Shown one piece after another: positions 1-8,491 of a DNA stretch of 64,000 bases (positions are counted from its first letter, which is position 1; every line of letters starts with the position of its first letter). Under the pieces are notes generated by a model. The model was not told the origin of the DNA, did not search any database, and was given only the letters and a program-made list of their open reading frames with translations. The stretch is from assembly GCF_016634425.1 (NCBI RefSeq), contig NZ_JAEPES010000003.1, forward strand, positions 372,001-436,000, given 5' to 3'. The stretch comes from Lacisediminihabitans changchengi. GTDB taxonomy: Bacteria; Actinomycetota; Actinomycetes; Actinomycetales; Microbacteriaceae. The translations under genes were made by a program, and so were the position numbers.

Positions 1-455
1 ATCGGTTTGACCGTCCCGCGCAGTGCGGTGTACTTCGAGTACAGCGCACGGTCCGCCGCGCTGAACACGATCTCCGGGCCGTCGGCACCCTTCGCGAGGG
101 GCTTGGCGTCGAGCACGACCATGGCGGTGATGATCTTGGTGATGCTCGCCATCGGGAGCGCTTCTTCGGTGCCGCTCACCGAGAGCAGATCGGGGTAGCC
201 GACCGCTCCGAACGCGCTCGCGCCGAAACCGGGCCACGCGAGTTGAGCGGCCGCTGCCTGCAGCGGTGGTGGAGGAGTGACGCTGCGCTGCGCGACGCCA
301 AGGGGCGCGAGCAAGCTGAACGGCAGATACAGAACGATCGCGAGAATGACCAGCACCGCCGACCCCACGGCGATGCGACGCTGGAGATACCGTCGCCGAC
401 GACTCGGCACGTGTTCGGGCGGATGCGGCGGCAGACCGGTGACCACAGAGCTCAT
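1..455 (-). CDS. D-alanyl-D-alanine carboxypeptidase-like protein, N-terminal part (runs off window)
   Basis: This is a partial gene on the minus strand; only about the first 151 residues are visible. A cytoplasmic Arg/Pro-rich head is followed by one hydrophobic segment (about residues 28-51), which looks like a signal anchor or signal peptide. A proline-rich stretch comes next, then the start of a serine peptidase domain. The motif SITK (Ser104, Lys107), preceded by the usual residues PMA, matches the SxxK active site of penicillin-binding D,D-carboxypeptidases (peptidase S11, DacA family). These enzymes trim the terminal D-Ala of peptidoglycan outside the membrane. The SxN and KTG motifs would lie beyond the edge. 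The ATG overlaps the stop of the upstream RNA methylase by 4 bp, so the two are probably co-transcribed. Confidence 0.8.
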   Translation of the reverse strand, partial: MSSVVTGLPPHPPEHVPSRRRRYLQRRIAVGSAVLVILAIVLYLPFSLLAPLGVAQRSVTPPPPLQAAAAQLAWPGFGASAFGAVGYPDLLSVSGTEEALPMASITKIITAMVVLDAKPLAKGADGPEIVFSAADRALYSKYTALRGTVKP

Positions 456-1273
456 ACGCCCGGCCGGATCGCCCAGAGCGCCACGGCGCTGGCGGAGGCG
501 ACGTTGAGCGAGTCGACACCGTGCAGCATCGGAATCGTGACGATGGAGTCCGCCGCGTGGATTGCCGCGCGGCTCAGACCGTCTCCCTCCGAACCCAGGA
601 GTAGCGCTATCTTCTCCGGCGCGGTGGCGGCAAAGGTGCCGAGGTCGACCGCGTCATCCGCGAGAGCGAGCGCCGCGATGTGAAATCCAGCGGCATGAAG
701 GATGTCCGCGCCCTCCGGCCACTCTGGAATGCGAGTCCACGGCACCTGCAGCACCGTTCCCATGCTCACCCTGACGCTCCGACGATAGAGAGGATCAGCG
801 CACCGCGGGGTCACCAGCACGGCATCGGCGCCGATCCCGGCCGCGGCACGGAAGATCGCCCCGACATTGGTGTGGTCGACGACATCCTCGATCACCACGA
901 TGCGAGTGGCACCGGCGATGACCTCGGCCGCTGGACGCAGCTCCGGCCGATGCATCGAGGCGAGGGCCCCACGGTGAAGGTTATATCCGGTAAGTTTCTC
1001 GAGCAGCGCGGCCGAGCCGACGTAGACCGGAGTGTCGCTGCCGTCGAAGTCAGGCCCGGTGAGGAGCGCTTCGACATCCGGAAGCCACTGTCCTTGTAGC
1101 AGCACGGATCGGGGCACGTGACCGGCGCGGAGCGCTCGGCCGATGACCTTGGTCGATTCGGCGATGTACAGCCCACCGGCCGGCTCGCTCACGCGACGCA
1201 ACGCCACGTCGGTGAGCCTCGAATAGTCAGCGAGCGCCGGGTCGTCGAGGTCGTCGATATGGATGATGTGCAT
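452..1273 (-). CDS. SpoU/TrmH-family RNA 2'-O-methyltransferase
   Basis: The 273-residue protein has the full SPOUT methylase pattern. An N-terminal substrate-binding region covers about residues 1-115. The trefoil-knot domain then carries motif 1 (NVGAIFRAA), motif 2 (LLGSEGDGLS) and motif 3 (IPMLHGVDSLNVASASAVAL), which together bind S-adenosylmethionine. The family methylates ribose 2'-OH groups in rRNA or tRNA; the exact nucleotide cannot be read from sequence. It is the first gene of a two-gene unit with the carboxypeptidase (ATGA overlap). It is transcribed divergently from the sirtuin gene, with 114 bp between the two start codons. Confidence 0.88.
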   Translation of the reverse strand: MHIIHIDDLDDPALADYSRLTDVALRRVSEPAGGLYIAESTKVIGRALRAGHVPRSVLLQGQWLPDVEALLTGPDFDGSDTPVYVGSAALLEKLTGYNLHRGALASMHRPELRPAAEVIAGATRIVVIEDVVDHTNVGAIFRAAAGIGADAVLVTPRCADPLYRRSVRVSMGTVLQVPWTRIPEWPEGADILHAAGFHIAALALADDAVDLGTFAATAPEKIALLLGSEGDGLSRAAIHAADSIVTIPMLHGVDSLNVASASAVALWAIRPGV

Positions 1274-1387
1274 AGTTCTCCTGGCCCCGTGCCGACCGAG
1301 ACGACCGATCTGCAGCTTTCGGAAACATATCCGAAAACTCCGGTGTTTAGGCTATTGACACCGCGTGAGCGGGGAGATGAGGGCGAC

Positions 1388-2272
1388 ATGGCTACCGATA
1401 GCGCTGCAACGGAAAGCACGGTTCAGTCGCGCGCGTCCAGCGCCTGGGCCCCCGCCCCTGCCGAAGAGCTGGATGCCGCCGCCGAGGTTCTGCGCGGCAA
1501 GACCATTGCTGTGCTCACCGGTGCCGGAGTGAGCACCGATTCCGGGATTCCCGATTACCGGGGCGAGGGCGCTCCCCCGCGCAACCCGATGACATTCCAG
1601 CAGTTCCTCAGCGATGCGGCGTACCGCCAGCGCTACTGGGCCGGCAGCCACCTCGGGTGGCGACGTTTCGACGGAGCCCGCCCGAACGATGGACACCGCA
1701 CCATCGCGGCGATGGAGAACGCCGGACTCGTTAACGGGGTGATCACGCAGAACGTCGACGGCCTGCACCTGCGTGCAGGATCGCAGCGCGTTGTGGATCT
1801 GCACGGCACTATGGATCGCGTGCGCTGCCTCACCTGCGGACAGACCTTCGCCCGCGCAGACATCGCCCAGCGAATCGCCGATGCCAATCCCTGGCTCGAT
1901 GAGCCGGACTCGTTCGAGCTCGGTCCAGATGGAGACGTGGAGTTCACCAAGATCGATGCCTTCGAGACGCCGGTCTGCACCGTCTGCGGCGGCATCCTCA
2001 AACCCGACATCGTGTTCTTCGGCGAGTTCATCCCGACCGACAAGTTCGTCGAGGCCAGTGCCCTCGTCCGGTCGGCCGGCGCGCTGATCATCGCCGGCTC
2101 ATCGTTGGTGGTCAACTCCGGCATTCGACTTCTCGATCAGGCGACTAAACGACGGATGCCGGTGGTCGTCATCAACCGAGGCGAGACCAAGGGCGACTCC
2201 CGCGCCACCGTTAAACTGAACGCGGGCACGACGGGAACTCTCGCGGAGCTGGCCGAGCGCCTCGCTTCCTGA
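1388..2272 (+). CDS. NAD-dependent protein deacylase, Sir2 (sirtuin) family
   Basis: The 294-residue protein removes acyl groups from lysines using NAD. Visible family signatures are the NAD site GAGVSTDSGIPDYRG, the catalytic segment TQNVDGLHLRAG with its active-site His shortly after at DLHG, a structural zinc site formed by CLTC and CTVC, and the NAD-binding stretch GSSLVVNSG. The start at 1388 is chosen over the upstream in-frame codons because a purine-rich GAGATGAGGG lies just before it and the sequence upstream does not look coding. The short N-terminal extension of about 30 residues is Ala/Ser-rich. The upstream gene is divergent and a phosphatase follows 44 bp downstream. Confidence 0.9.
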   Translation: MATDSAATESTVQSRASSAWAPAPAEELDAAAEVLRGKTIAVLTGAGVSTDSGIPDYRGEGAPPRNPMTFQQFLSDAAYRQRYWAGSHLGWRRFDGARPNDGHRTIAAMENAGLVNGVITQNVDGLHLRAGSQRVVDLHGTMDRVRCLTCGQTFARADIAQRIADANPWLDEPDSFELGPDGDVEFTKIDAFETPVCTVCGGILKPDIVFFGEFIPTDKFVEASALVRSAGALIIAGSSLVVNSGIRLLDQATKRRMPVVVINRGETKGDSRATVKLNAGTTGTLAELAERLAS

Positions 2273-2316
2273 AGAGAAACGACGGGCCTAGCCGCCAATC
2301 CGGAAGCCTTCGCCAC

Positions 2317-2994
2317 GTGACTCTGCTCTACCTCGTCCGCCACGGACAGACCGACTGGAACCTGCAACGCCGCATTCAGGGCAGCACAGACATCCCGTTG
2401 AACGACACCGGCCGGGATCAGGCTCGCCGCGCGGGGCGCCTGCTCGCTCGCCGACATTGGGACGTCCTGGCGTCGAGCCCCCTGTCACGCGCGTACGAAA
2501 CGGCGGAGATCATCGGGGCCGAGATCGGGCTCGGCAGCTTCGGCCCGGCCGAGATCGAGATCGAGCCCGACCTGGTCGAGCGTGCGTACGGCGACGCCGA
2601 GGGCCTGTCCGGCGAGGAACTCGATCGGCGCTTTCCCGACGACACGCCGGTACCAGGCCGGGAGCGGCGCACGGATGTCGCGGCCCGCGCCATCGCCGCG
2701 CTCGTGACGCTCGGCGAACGCCACCCGGGAGCCGGCATCGTCGTGGTGACGCACGGCGGGGTCATCCGTTCTGTGATGAATGCCGTCGCCCCCGGCGCGC
2801 TCGCTCACAGCGGTGTGCCGATCTCGAACGGCTCGATCCACAGCTTTGAAATCGTTGCGGGAACGCCGCGCCTCATCGCGTTCGACGATCCGATCGAGTG
2901 GGACTCGGTCGACGTCCACCTCACCGTGGACCTCGACGGCGACTCGAACGGTCGTGCAGACGACGTCGCGGAGCAGAACGCCGCCGAGCGCTGA
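2317..2994 (+). CDS. Histidine phosphatase family protein (phosphoglycerate mutase-like)
   Basis: The 225-residue protein starts with GTG. It has the RHG phosphohistidine motif near the N-terminus (YLVRHGQTDWN) and the second catalytic His in VVVTHGGVIRSVM. The acid/base Glu is expected in VERAYGDAEG. This is the branch 2 histidine phosphatase superfamily, which includes cofactor-dependent mutases, CobC-like and broad-specificity phosphatases. The substrate cannot be told. The C-terminal 20 residues are Asp/Asn-rich and look disordered. It follows the sirtuin in the same direction and converges on the glycosyltransferase at 3034. Confidence 0.85.
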   Translation: MTLLYLVRHGQTDWNLQRRIQGSTDIPLNDTGRDQARRAGRLLARRHWDVLASSPLSRAYETAEIIGAEIGLGSFGPAEIEIEPDLVERAYGDAEGLSGEELDRRFPDDTPVPGRERRTDVAARAIAALVTLGERHPGAGIVVVTHGGVIRSVMNAVAPGALAHSGVPISNGSIHSFEIVAGTPRLIAFDDPIEWDSVDVHLTVDLDGDSNGRADDVAEQNAAER

Positions 2995-3033
2995 GTCCCG
3001 CGCTGATTCCGGCAGCGGCGCGAGCTGTCGTGC

Positions 3034-4179
3034 CTAGACCGGCGGTGTTGAGCGGCGTCGTACCGCCTTGGCAGTGCGTACCGGTGCGTCGGGCACCAGC
3101 CCGGTCACCAGGTCGTACATCCGCCGGGCCGATTCGTCCCAGCTGAATTCGCCGGCGTGAGCGCGAGCGCGGGCGCTCTGCGCCACCCAGCTCTCCGGCT
3201 CGTCCATCGCCAGAACGGCATCAGCGAAGGCGCGAGGATTCTCCTGATCGAAGAACACCGCGGCGTCACCGCCGACCTCGTGGAACAGCGGAATGTCACT
3301 CAGCACCACCGGCGTGCCGGCGTTTTGGCCCTCGATCAGCGGGATTCCGAAACCCTCGTCACGACACGCGGTCACCATGGCTGTCGCCTGCGCCAACACT
3401 TCGGCGTAGCGCTCATCACTGACGCCGTTCTCGAACACGATCGAGCCACTCGGTCCCAGCGCTGCGATGCGTTCCCTCGCCTCGTCGGAGATACGACTGA
3501 GCAACCGCAGGGTGTACCCGGGCAGGTGGTGCATCGCCGCGGCAAGGGTCTCGACATTCTTGTTCGGCTGGAAGGTGCCCATGTAGACGAGTTGCTTGCG
3601 CAGCTCACCAGACTCGTCGACGATTGCCTGCGGGTATTCCCGCGGCGGCAGCCCCGAGTCGTCGATTCCGGGCCGGATGACGCTGAGTGGGCGCTTGGTG
3701 AGCCGAGCGTCGATCATCTCCTGCTCGCAGTTATACGAGCCGGTCACTACCGCCTCGGCACGGTTCAGCGTCCAGCGCTGCGGCCAGTAGGTGAGGTGGT
3801 ACAGAAACCAGATCAGCCTCACGATCGGCGTGAACTCCTTCGGGGGCGTGCGGTTGCGGTAGAACACCATGTCGTGAACGGTGAGCACCATCTTGTAGCC
3901 CCGGCGCCCGGTCGATCCGATGGTCTGCATCGGGCAGAAGACGACGTCGGGGTGCTCGCGGTTGAGGGTCAGCAAGGGGATGAACGGCTCGAGCAGGCTG
4001 TGCCCGGGCCTGGACTTGATCCACGGCAGGTCGGGCAACATGGTGAGCTGGCGCTCGTCGTGGATGAGCATCGTCACGGGATGCAGCTTGGAGAATGCCG
4101 CCACCAGCCCCGCCGAATAGCGGCTGATGCCGTCGTGGCGGGGAAACCGCACGAACCGGCAATCGAAGATCACTTTCAC
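3034..4179 (-). CDS. GT4-family glycosyltransferase (glycosyltransferase group 1)
   Basis: The 381-residue protein has a GT-B fold layout. The N-terminal acceptor domain (about 1-190) includes VLTVHDMVFYR. The C-terminal Rossmann domain has YMGTFQPNKNVETL and the donor-binding EX7E-type segment DEGFGIPLIEG. The acceptor and sugar donor cannot be assigned; homologues act in mannosylation of lipids or polysaccharides at the cytoplasmic face of the membrane. There is no membrane segment. Its ATG overlaps the stop of the upstream alpha/beta hydrolase by 4 bp (4176-4179), so the two are translationally coupled. Confidence 0.82.
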   Translation of the reverse strand: MKVIFDCRFVRFPRHDGISRYSAGLVAAFSKLHPVTMLIHDERQLTMLPDLPWIKSRPGHSLLEPFIPLLTLNREHPDVVFCPMQTIGSTGRRGYKMVLTVHDMVFYRNRTPPKEFTPIVRLIWFLYHLTYWPQRWTLNRAEAVVTGSYNCEQEMIDARLTKRPLSVIRPGIDDSGLPPREYPQAIVDESGELRKQLVYMGTFQPNKNVETLAAAMHHLPGYTLRLLSRISDEARERIAALGPSGSIVFENGVSDERYAEVLAQATAMVTACRDEGFGIPLIEGQNAGTPVVLSDIPLFHEVGGDAAVFFDQENPRAFADAVLAMDEPESWVAQSARARAHAGEFSWDESARRMYDLVTGLVPDAPVRTAKAVRRRSTPPV

Positions 4180-5114
4180 GGGAGCGGATCACCTTCGGCT
4201 CCGACACTGCCGGGGGAAGCGCCGTCGAGCTCCGCCACGAAGTCGGCGATGGCCGCGGCCGCGGGCACCGGGACCTCGTAGTGGATGAGATGGCCGACAC
4301 CGGGAAGCACCGTGAGCCGGGCATCCGCGAGCTTCGCGTGAAGCCCACGCACCGCGTCGATCGGCGTGATCTCGTCGAGCTCTGCTGCCACCAGCAGCGT
4401 CGGCACGGTGATCTGTTCGGCGAACTCGCCCACGTGCGTGCTGATCGAGGCCTCGAAAGCCTCGACCACGACATCCCGCGTGGCGAAGCGGCCGAAGAAC
4501 GTGTGGTGTTCGCGGTGGATCCAGCGACGCAGGTTCTTGTCTGTGGTCTTCACCATCGCCGAGCTCACGAACTGCGTCACGATCCAGTGCCGCAGCAACC
4601 AGGTTCCGACCGACACCGGCAGACGGCCTGCGAGGCGGTAGAACTTGACGGTGACGGCGGTCGCGAGGCGGTTCGGGCCGTCGAGTCCGGAGATCGCGAT
4701 CGGATTCACCAGCACCAGGCCGCGAGGCGAGAGACCGTTGGCAAGCGCCTGGGACGCGATGATCGATCCGAAGGAGTGGCCGAGCAGGATCGCCGACTCG
4801 CTCAGACCGAGGGCGCTCATGAACGCCTCCAGCCACGCCGCGTAGCCGGGGATGTCGTGGCTGGCCTCGGTGAGCGGCGTCGATTCCCCGAAGCCGGGGA
4901 GATCGGGCCCTATCCAGCGGATGCCGGGAAGCTGAGCGATCACCGGCTCCAGACCGTGGTGCTCACCCCGATATCCATGCGCGACGACGATCGTCGTGGG
5001 CGCGTCGGGGTCTCCGTAGCTCCAGTACCGGGTGGTCGAGCCCAGGATCTCGATCTCGTGACGCTCGATCGGCAGTGCCGCGAGCAGTGCTGCATAAGGG
5101 GATTCAATGGCCAT
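4176..5114 (-). CDS. Alpha/beta-fold hydrolase
   Basis: The 312-residue protein has an oxyanion-hole region HGYRGEH, a nucleophile elbow GHSFGS (Ser114), an acid in AAELDEITP and a catalytic His in GVGHLIHYE. This is a complete Ser-Asp-His triad of the alpha/beta hydrolase fold, with a cap region in between. The substrate is unknown. The reading frame is open further upstream to 5297, but ATG 5114 (MAIES) is the likely start because homology-like sequence begins there. It heads a two-gene unit with the GT4 enzyme and is divergent from treS. Confidence 0.8.
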   Translation of the reverse strand: MAIESPYAALLAALPIERHEIEILGSTTRYWSYGDPDAPTTIVVAHGYRGEHHGLEPVIAQLPGIRWIGPDLPGFGESTPLTEASHDIPGYAAWLEAFMSALGLSESAILLGHSFGSIIASQALANGLSPRGLVLVNPIAISGLDGPNRLATAVTVKFYRLAGRLPVSVGTWLLRHWIVTQFVSSAMVKTTDKNLRRWIHREHHTFFGRFATRDVVVEAFEASISTHVGEFAEQITVPTLLVAAELDEITPIDAVRGLHAKLADARLTVLPGVGHLIHYEVPVPAAAAIADFVAELDGASPGSVGAEGDPLP

Positions 5115-5224
5115 CGTTCGCCAGTCTATGGATTGTTCGGGTCCGTCGCGGTGCCGTTGGGAACCCGCGCCTAGACTCTTAACACGACTGTCATGTGCTG
5201 TACATCGACGGTGAGAAATGCTCT

Positions 5225-5233
5225 GGAGAGGAG
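5225..5233 (+). promoter_or_regulatory. Strong ribosome binding site fixing the treS start
   Basis: GGAGAGGAG lies 5 nt before GTG 5239. It is inside the reading frame that would start at ATG 5218, so it argues that GTG 5239 is the true start and that the seven residues encoded upstream are not translated. Confidence 0.75.
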
Positions 5234-5238
5234 CACCA

Positions 5239-6963
5239 GTGAGCTTTACCGCACCGATCCAACTGCCGGGCCTCACCCTCGATCCGCGGTGGTACAAGCG
5301 GTCGGTGTTCTACGAGGTCATGGTGCGCTCGTTCGTCGACAGCAATGGCGACGGCTCGGGCGACCTGCAGGGGCTGCTCTCCAAGCTCGACTATCTGCAG
5401 TGGCTCGGAATCGATGCGCTCTGGCTCCCGCCGATCTACCACTCTCCCCTCCGCGACGGCGGGTACGACGTCGCCGACTTCCGCAGCATCCTTCCGGAGT
5501 TCGGCACGCTCGACGAGTTCAAAGACCTCGTCACCAAGGCTCACGAACGCAACATGCGCATCGTGATCGACTTCCCGTTGAACCACACGTCGGACCAGCA
5601 CGAGTGGTTTCTCCAGTCCCGCAGCGACCCGGACGGCCCGTTCGGCGACTTCTACGTCTGGAACGACGACGACGAGAAGTACCCGAATATCCGCATCATC
5701 TTTGTCGACACCGAGGACTCGAACTGGTCGTTCGACTCCCAGCGTCGACAGTTCTACTTCCACCGCTTCTTCTCGCACCAGCCCGACCTCAACTTCGAAA
5801 ACCCGGCTGTGCAGGATGCCGTGATGGACATCATGCGGTTCTGGCTCGACCTCGGGGTCGATGGCATCCGTCTCGACGCGATCCCGTACCTCTTCGAGTC
5901 CGACGAGGGCAACGGTGAGGGCGAGGCACCGACGCACGAGTACATCAAGCGCATCCGCCAGATGTTCGATGACGAATACCCCGGCCGCATCATGATCGCG
6001 GAGGCGAACCAGTGGCCGCGCGAGGTTGCAGCGTTCTTCGGCACCGACGAAGAGCCGGAGTGCCACATGGCCTTCGACTTCCCGGTCATGCCCCGCATCT
6101 TCTACTCCCTGCGTTCGCAGAACGCGGGCGAGCTGAAGCGCATCCTGTCGGAGACCACGGATATCCCCGATGGTGCCGGCTGGGGCGTCTTCCTGCGCAA
6201 CCACGACGAGCTCACCCTCGAAATGGTCTCTGAGGAGTACCGGCAGGCCATGTACGGCTGGTATGCATACGACCCCCGGATGCGCTCCAATGTGGGCATC
6301 CGTCGGCGCCTCGCTCCGCTGCTCGACAACTCCCGAGCAGAGCTGGAGCTGGCGCACGCGCTGCTGTTCAGCCTGCCGGGCAGCCCGTTCCTGTACTACG
6401 GCGACGAAATCGGGATGGGTGACAACATCTGGCTCCCGGATCGCGATGCATCCCGCACTCCCATGCAGTGGACGCCAGACCGCAACGCCGGCTTCTCGTC
6501 CGCAGACCCGGGAAAGCTCTACCTGCCAGTGGTCCAGTCGCTGGTCTACAACTACACGCTCACGAACGTGGAGTCCCAGCTCGCACAGTCTCGGTCGTTG
6601 CTGCACTGGGTGCGCAATGTGATCCACGTGCGCAAGGCCCATCCGGCATTCGGGCTCGGCACGATCACGATGCTCGAGACCGACCACGAGTCGGTGATCG
6701 CTTTCGTGCGCAGCTATGAGGGGTCTGGTACGCAGTTCGGTGACTCCGCGGAAGACGTGCTCTGCGTGTTCAGCTTCGCCCACAATCCGATCGCGGTGAC
6801 CATCAAGGCGGAGCAGTTTGCCGGCTCACACCTCTTCGACCTGTTCGGCGGCGGGGAATTCCCCACCGTTGGCGAGGACGGATCGATCACCCTCACGCTC
6901 GCTACCCAGAGCTTCTACTGGCTGCACGTCGGGTCTCCCGGTTTCGTCAGTGCTCGGTCGTAG
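5239..6963 (+). CDS. treS: Trehalose synthase (maltose alpha-D-glucosyltransferase)
   Basis: The 574-residue GH13 enzyme interconverts maltose and trehalose in the cytoplasm. Near the N-terminus it has WYKRSVFYEVMVRSF and the region SNGDGSGDLQGL typical of TreS. The catalytic residues are visible: nucleophile Asp213 (DGIRLDAIPY), acid/base Glu255 (IAEANQWP) and transition-state Asp323 (RNHDE). The arginine-rich loop after NVGIRRRLAPL is also typical of TreS. Length fits stand-alone TreS, and no maltokinase (Pep2/Mak) domain or neighbour is present, unlike fused forms. With glgM and glgC nearby (9.7-12.2 kb) it fits the actinobacterial trehalose/glycogen network. Confidence 0.92.
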   Translation: MSFTAPIQLPGLTLDPRWYKRSVFYEVMVRSFVDSNGDGSGDLQGLLSKLDYLQWLGIDALWLPPIYHSPLRDGGYDVADFRSILPEFGTLDEFKDLVTKAHERNMRIVIDFPLNHTSDQHEWFLQSRSDPDGPFGDFYVWNDDDEKYPNIRIIFVDTEDSNWSFDSQRRQFYFHRFFSHQPDLNFENPAVQDAVMDIMRFWLDLGVDGIRLDAIPYLFESDEGNGEGEAPTHEYIKRIRQMFDDEYPGRIMIAEANQWPREVAAFFGTDEEPECHMAFDFPVMPRIFYSLRSQNAGELKRILSETTDIPDGAGWGVFLRNHDELTLEMVSEEYRQAMYGWYAYDPRMRSNVGIRRRLAPLLDNSRAELELAHALLFSLPGSPFLYYGDEIGMGDNIWLPDRDASRTPMQWTPDRNAGFSSADPGKLYLPVVQSLVYNYTLTNVESQLAQSRSLLHWVRNVIHVRKAHPAFGLGTITMLETDHESVIAFVRSYEGSGTQFGDSAEDVLCVFSFAHNPIAVTIKAEQFAGSHLFDLFGGGEFPTVGEDGSITLTLATQSFYWLHVGSPGFVSARS

Positions 6964-6972
6964 GGTTACGGC

Positions 6973-7737
6973 GTGACCAGCACCTCCGATATCAGCAGCC
7001 CCGCTACCAGTGGCCCAGGCACCAGCGGCCCGTGGTTCGACCGTCTCGGCGTCTTCGATCTGGAGACGACCGGTATCGACACCGAGACGAGTCGGATCGT
7101 TTCGGCGTACGTTGGGGTGATCGACGCCGACGGGGCACCGAAGGGCGTGTCGTGGCTCGCCGATCCCGGTGTCGAGATCCCCAGCCAGGCAACGGCCGTG
7201 CACGGCATCACCACCGAGCGCGCCAGAGCCGAAGGACGTTCGGCGCCGGAGGTCGTCGCGGAGATCGTGGCGGTGCTGCGTGCGCTGCTCGCTCAGGGCG
7301 TCCCTCTGGTGGTCTACAACGCCGCTTACGACCTCACGCTGTTGCACCACGAGTGCCTGCGCTACGGCATCGAGCCGCTGATCGATCCGACGCCGGTCAT
7401 CGATCCCCTGGTGATCGATCGGGCGATGGACCGCTATCGCAAGGGCAAGCGCACCCTCGAGGCCGCGGCCGAGTTCTACGGTGTCGAGCTCATGGACGCT
7501 CACGACGCCGAGGCAGATGCCGTGGCCGCCGGCCGCGTCGCCCAGGCGATCGCTCGCAAGTACTCCGACACCCTCGGTGACGATGTCGTCATGGTGCACA
7601 CCAACCAGGTGGCCTGGGCGTCAGACAGCGCGGCCAGCTTTCAGGAGTACATGCGCCGCACCAAAGATCCTGCGTTCGTCGCCGACGGCGTCTGGCCGAT
7701 GCGTGCTGCGCTCGGCGCATCCCTCAGCGCCCGGTGA
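6973..7737 (+). CDS. 3'-5' exonuclease, DnaQ/DEDDh family
   Basis: The 254-residue protein has a GTG start. Exonuclease motifs in order are FDLETTGID (Exo I, the D and E that bind metal), the region YNAAYDLTLLHHE (Exo II Asp) and AHDAEADAVA (Exo III, His and Asp of the DEDDh type). This family includes the DNA polymerase III epsilon subunit and related proofreading or repair nucleases. As a separate gene beside a Nudix hydrolase it is more likely an auxiliary exonuclease than the replicative epsilon subunit. The first 20 residues are Ser/Thr/Gly/Pro-rich. Its stop overlaps the Nudix start by 4 bp (GTGA). Confidence 0.87.
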   Translation: MTSTSDISSPATSGPGTSGPWFDRLGVFDLETTGIDTETSRIVSAYVGVIDADGAPKGVSWLADPGVEIPSQATAVHGITTERARAEGRSAPEVVAEIVAVLRALLAQGVPLVVYNAAYDLTLLHHECLRYGIEPLIDPTPVIDPLVIDRAMDRYRKGKRTLEAAAEFYGVELMDAHDAEADAVAAGRVAQAIARKYSDTLGDDVVMVHTNQVAWASDSAASFQEYMRRTKDPAFVADGVWPMRAALGASLSAR

Positions 7738-8177
7738 CCGACTCGGACTCCCCCGCGGTTCTGCGTATCGTCGCCGCGCTCGTCGTCGACGAGCGTGGCA
7801 GAGCACTGCTGGTGCGCAAACGCGGCACCACACGATTCATGCAGCCGGGCGGCAAACCCGAGGCCGGGGAGACGGATGCCGCAGCTCTCGCCCGCGAACT
7901 GCAGGAGGAGCTCGGTCTGGTCGTCGACCCCGACGAACTCGTTCTGGTGGGCCGGTACTCGGCGGACGCGGCGAACGAGGCCGACACGGTGCTCGACGCC
8001 CGTGTCTTCGACGCCCCGATCATCCTCGGCCCGATCGTCGACACGATCGAGGTTGCGCAGGAGATCGTCGAACTCGTCTGGGTCGACCCGGCCGACCCGG
8101 GGGCGATCGCGCTTGCACCGCTCAGCAGCGAGATCCTGCTGCCGCTCCTCGCCTCCCGCAATTCACCGGTCGAGTAG
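7734..8177 (+). CDS. Nudix hydrolase
   Basis: The 147-residue protein (GTG start, coupled to the exonuclease by a GTGA overlap) has a perfect Nudix box beginning GKPEAGE and ending RELQEELGL, matching Gx5Ex7REUxEExGU. It should hydrolyse a nucleoside diphosphate linked to another group, possibly an oxidised or non-canonical nucleotide. Substrate specificity cannot be predicted. The last codons and the TAG stop (CCG GTC GAG TAG CGC) fall in a fragment of the palindromic repeat that fills the next 250 bp, so the C-terminus may have been set by repeat insertion. Confidence 0.9.
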   Translation: MTDSDSPAVLRIVAALVVDERGRALLVRKRGTTRFMQPGGKPEAGETDAAALARELQEELGLVVDPDELVLVGRYSADAANEADTVLDARVFDAPIILGPIVDTIEVAQEIVELVWVDPADPGAIALAPLSSEILLPLLASRNSPVE

Positions 8178-8190
8178 CGCCCGCGCGTTC
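8168..8190. repeat. Fragment of the GGTCGAGTAGCGC intergenic repeat, overlapping the Nudix stop
   Basis: The sequence CCGGTCGAGTAGCGCCCGCG matches one arm of the full repeats that follow at 8207 and 8319. It contains the TAG stop codon of the Nudix gene. Confidence 0.7.
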
Positions 8191-8206
8191 GCCACCCCAT
8201 ACCCGC

Positions 8207-8315
8207 TGGATTTCGATACGCGTGCTCGTCCCTTGCGCGCTACTCAATCAGCGTCACCCCGCTGGTCGAGTAGCGCCCGAGCGCCCGCGCGAGGACGCGT
8301 ATCGAGGCCCTGTCG
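8207..8315. repeat. Palindromic intergenic repeat, copy A (109 bp)
   Basis: The unit is a long imperfect inverted repeat. The outer arms are ATTTCGATACGCG and CGCGTATCGAGGCC. The inner arms are GCTACTC and GAGTAGC. It is nearly identical to copy B (3 differences in 109 positions by eye), which starts 112 bp later. It lies between two convergent genes (Nudix and rpmE2). Related sequence occurs at 51524-51648. Confidence 0.85.
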
Positions 8316-8318
8316 CGG

Positions 8319-8427
8319 TGGATTTCGATACGCGTGCTCGTCCCTCGCGCGCTACTCAATCAGCATCACCCCGCTGGTCGAGTAGCGCCCGCGCGCCCGC
8401 GCGAGGACGCGTATCGAGGCCCTGTCG
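8319..8427. repeat. Palindromic intergenic repeat, copy B (109 bp)
   Basis: This is the second tandem copy of the element described for 8207-8315, with the same outer and inner inverted arms. The two copies together with the fragment at 8168 fill most of the 314-bp gap between the Nudix gene and rpmE2. No gene is seen in this gap. Confidence 0.85.
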
Positions 8428-8448
8428 TGATGAGGCGTTAACGCAACA

Positions 8449-8476
8449 ATGGCGCCCGGCCGAAGCCGAGCGCCAT
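8449..8476 (-). terminator. Hairpin downstream of rpmE2
   Basis: Read on the minus strand, a 12-bp stem (ATGGCGCTCGGC paired with GCCGGGCGCCAT, one wobble position) closes on a TTCG tetraloop, 15 nt after the rpmE2 stop. There is no long T tract, but hairpins without T tracts are common in high-GC actinobacteria. Confidence 0.65.
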
Positions 8477-8491
8477 CCTTGGTGGCAGGTG

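Noticed and set aside
5115..5238. Sigma-factor-specific promoter before treS (GGGAAC near 5158)
   Set aside because: A GGGAAC-like hexamer is present but no matching minus-10 at the right distance was found, so it was not listed as a feature.
8207..8427. Possible CRISPR array
   Set aside because: There are only two units of 109 bp, each itself palindromic, with a 3-bp gap and no spacers or cas genes.
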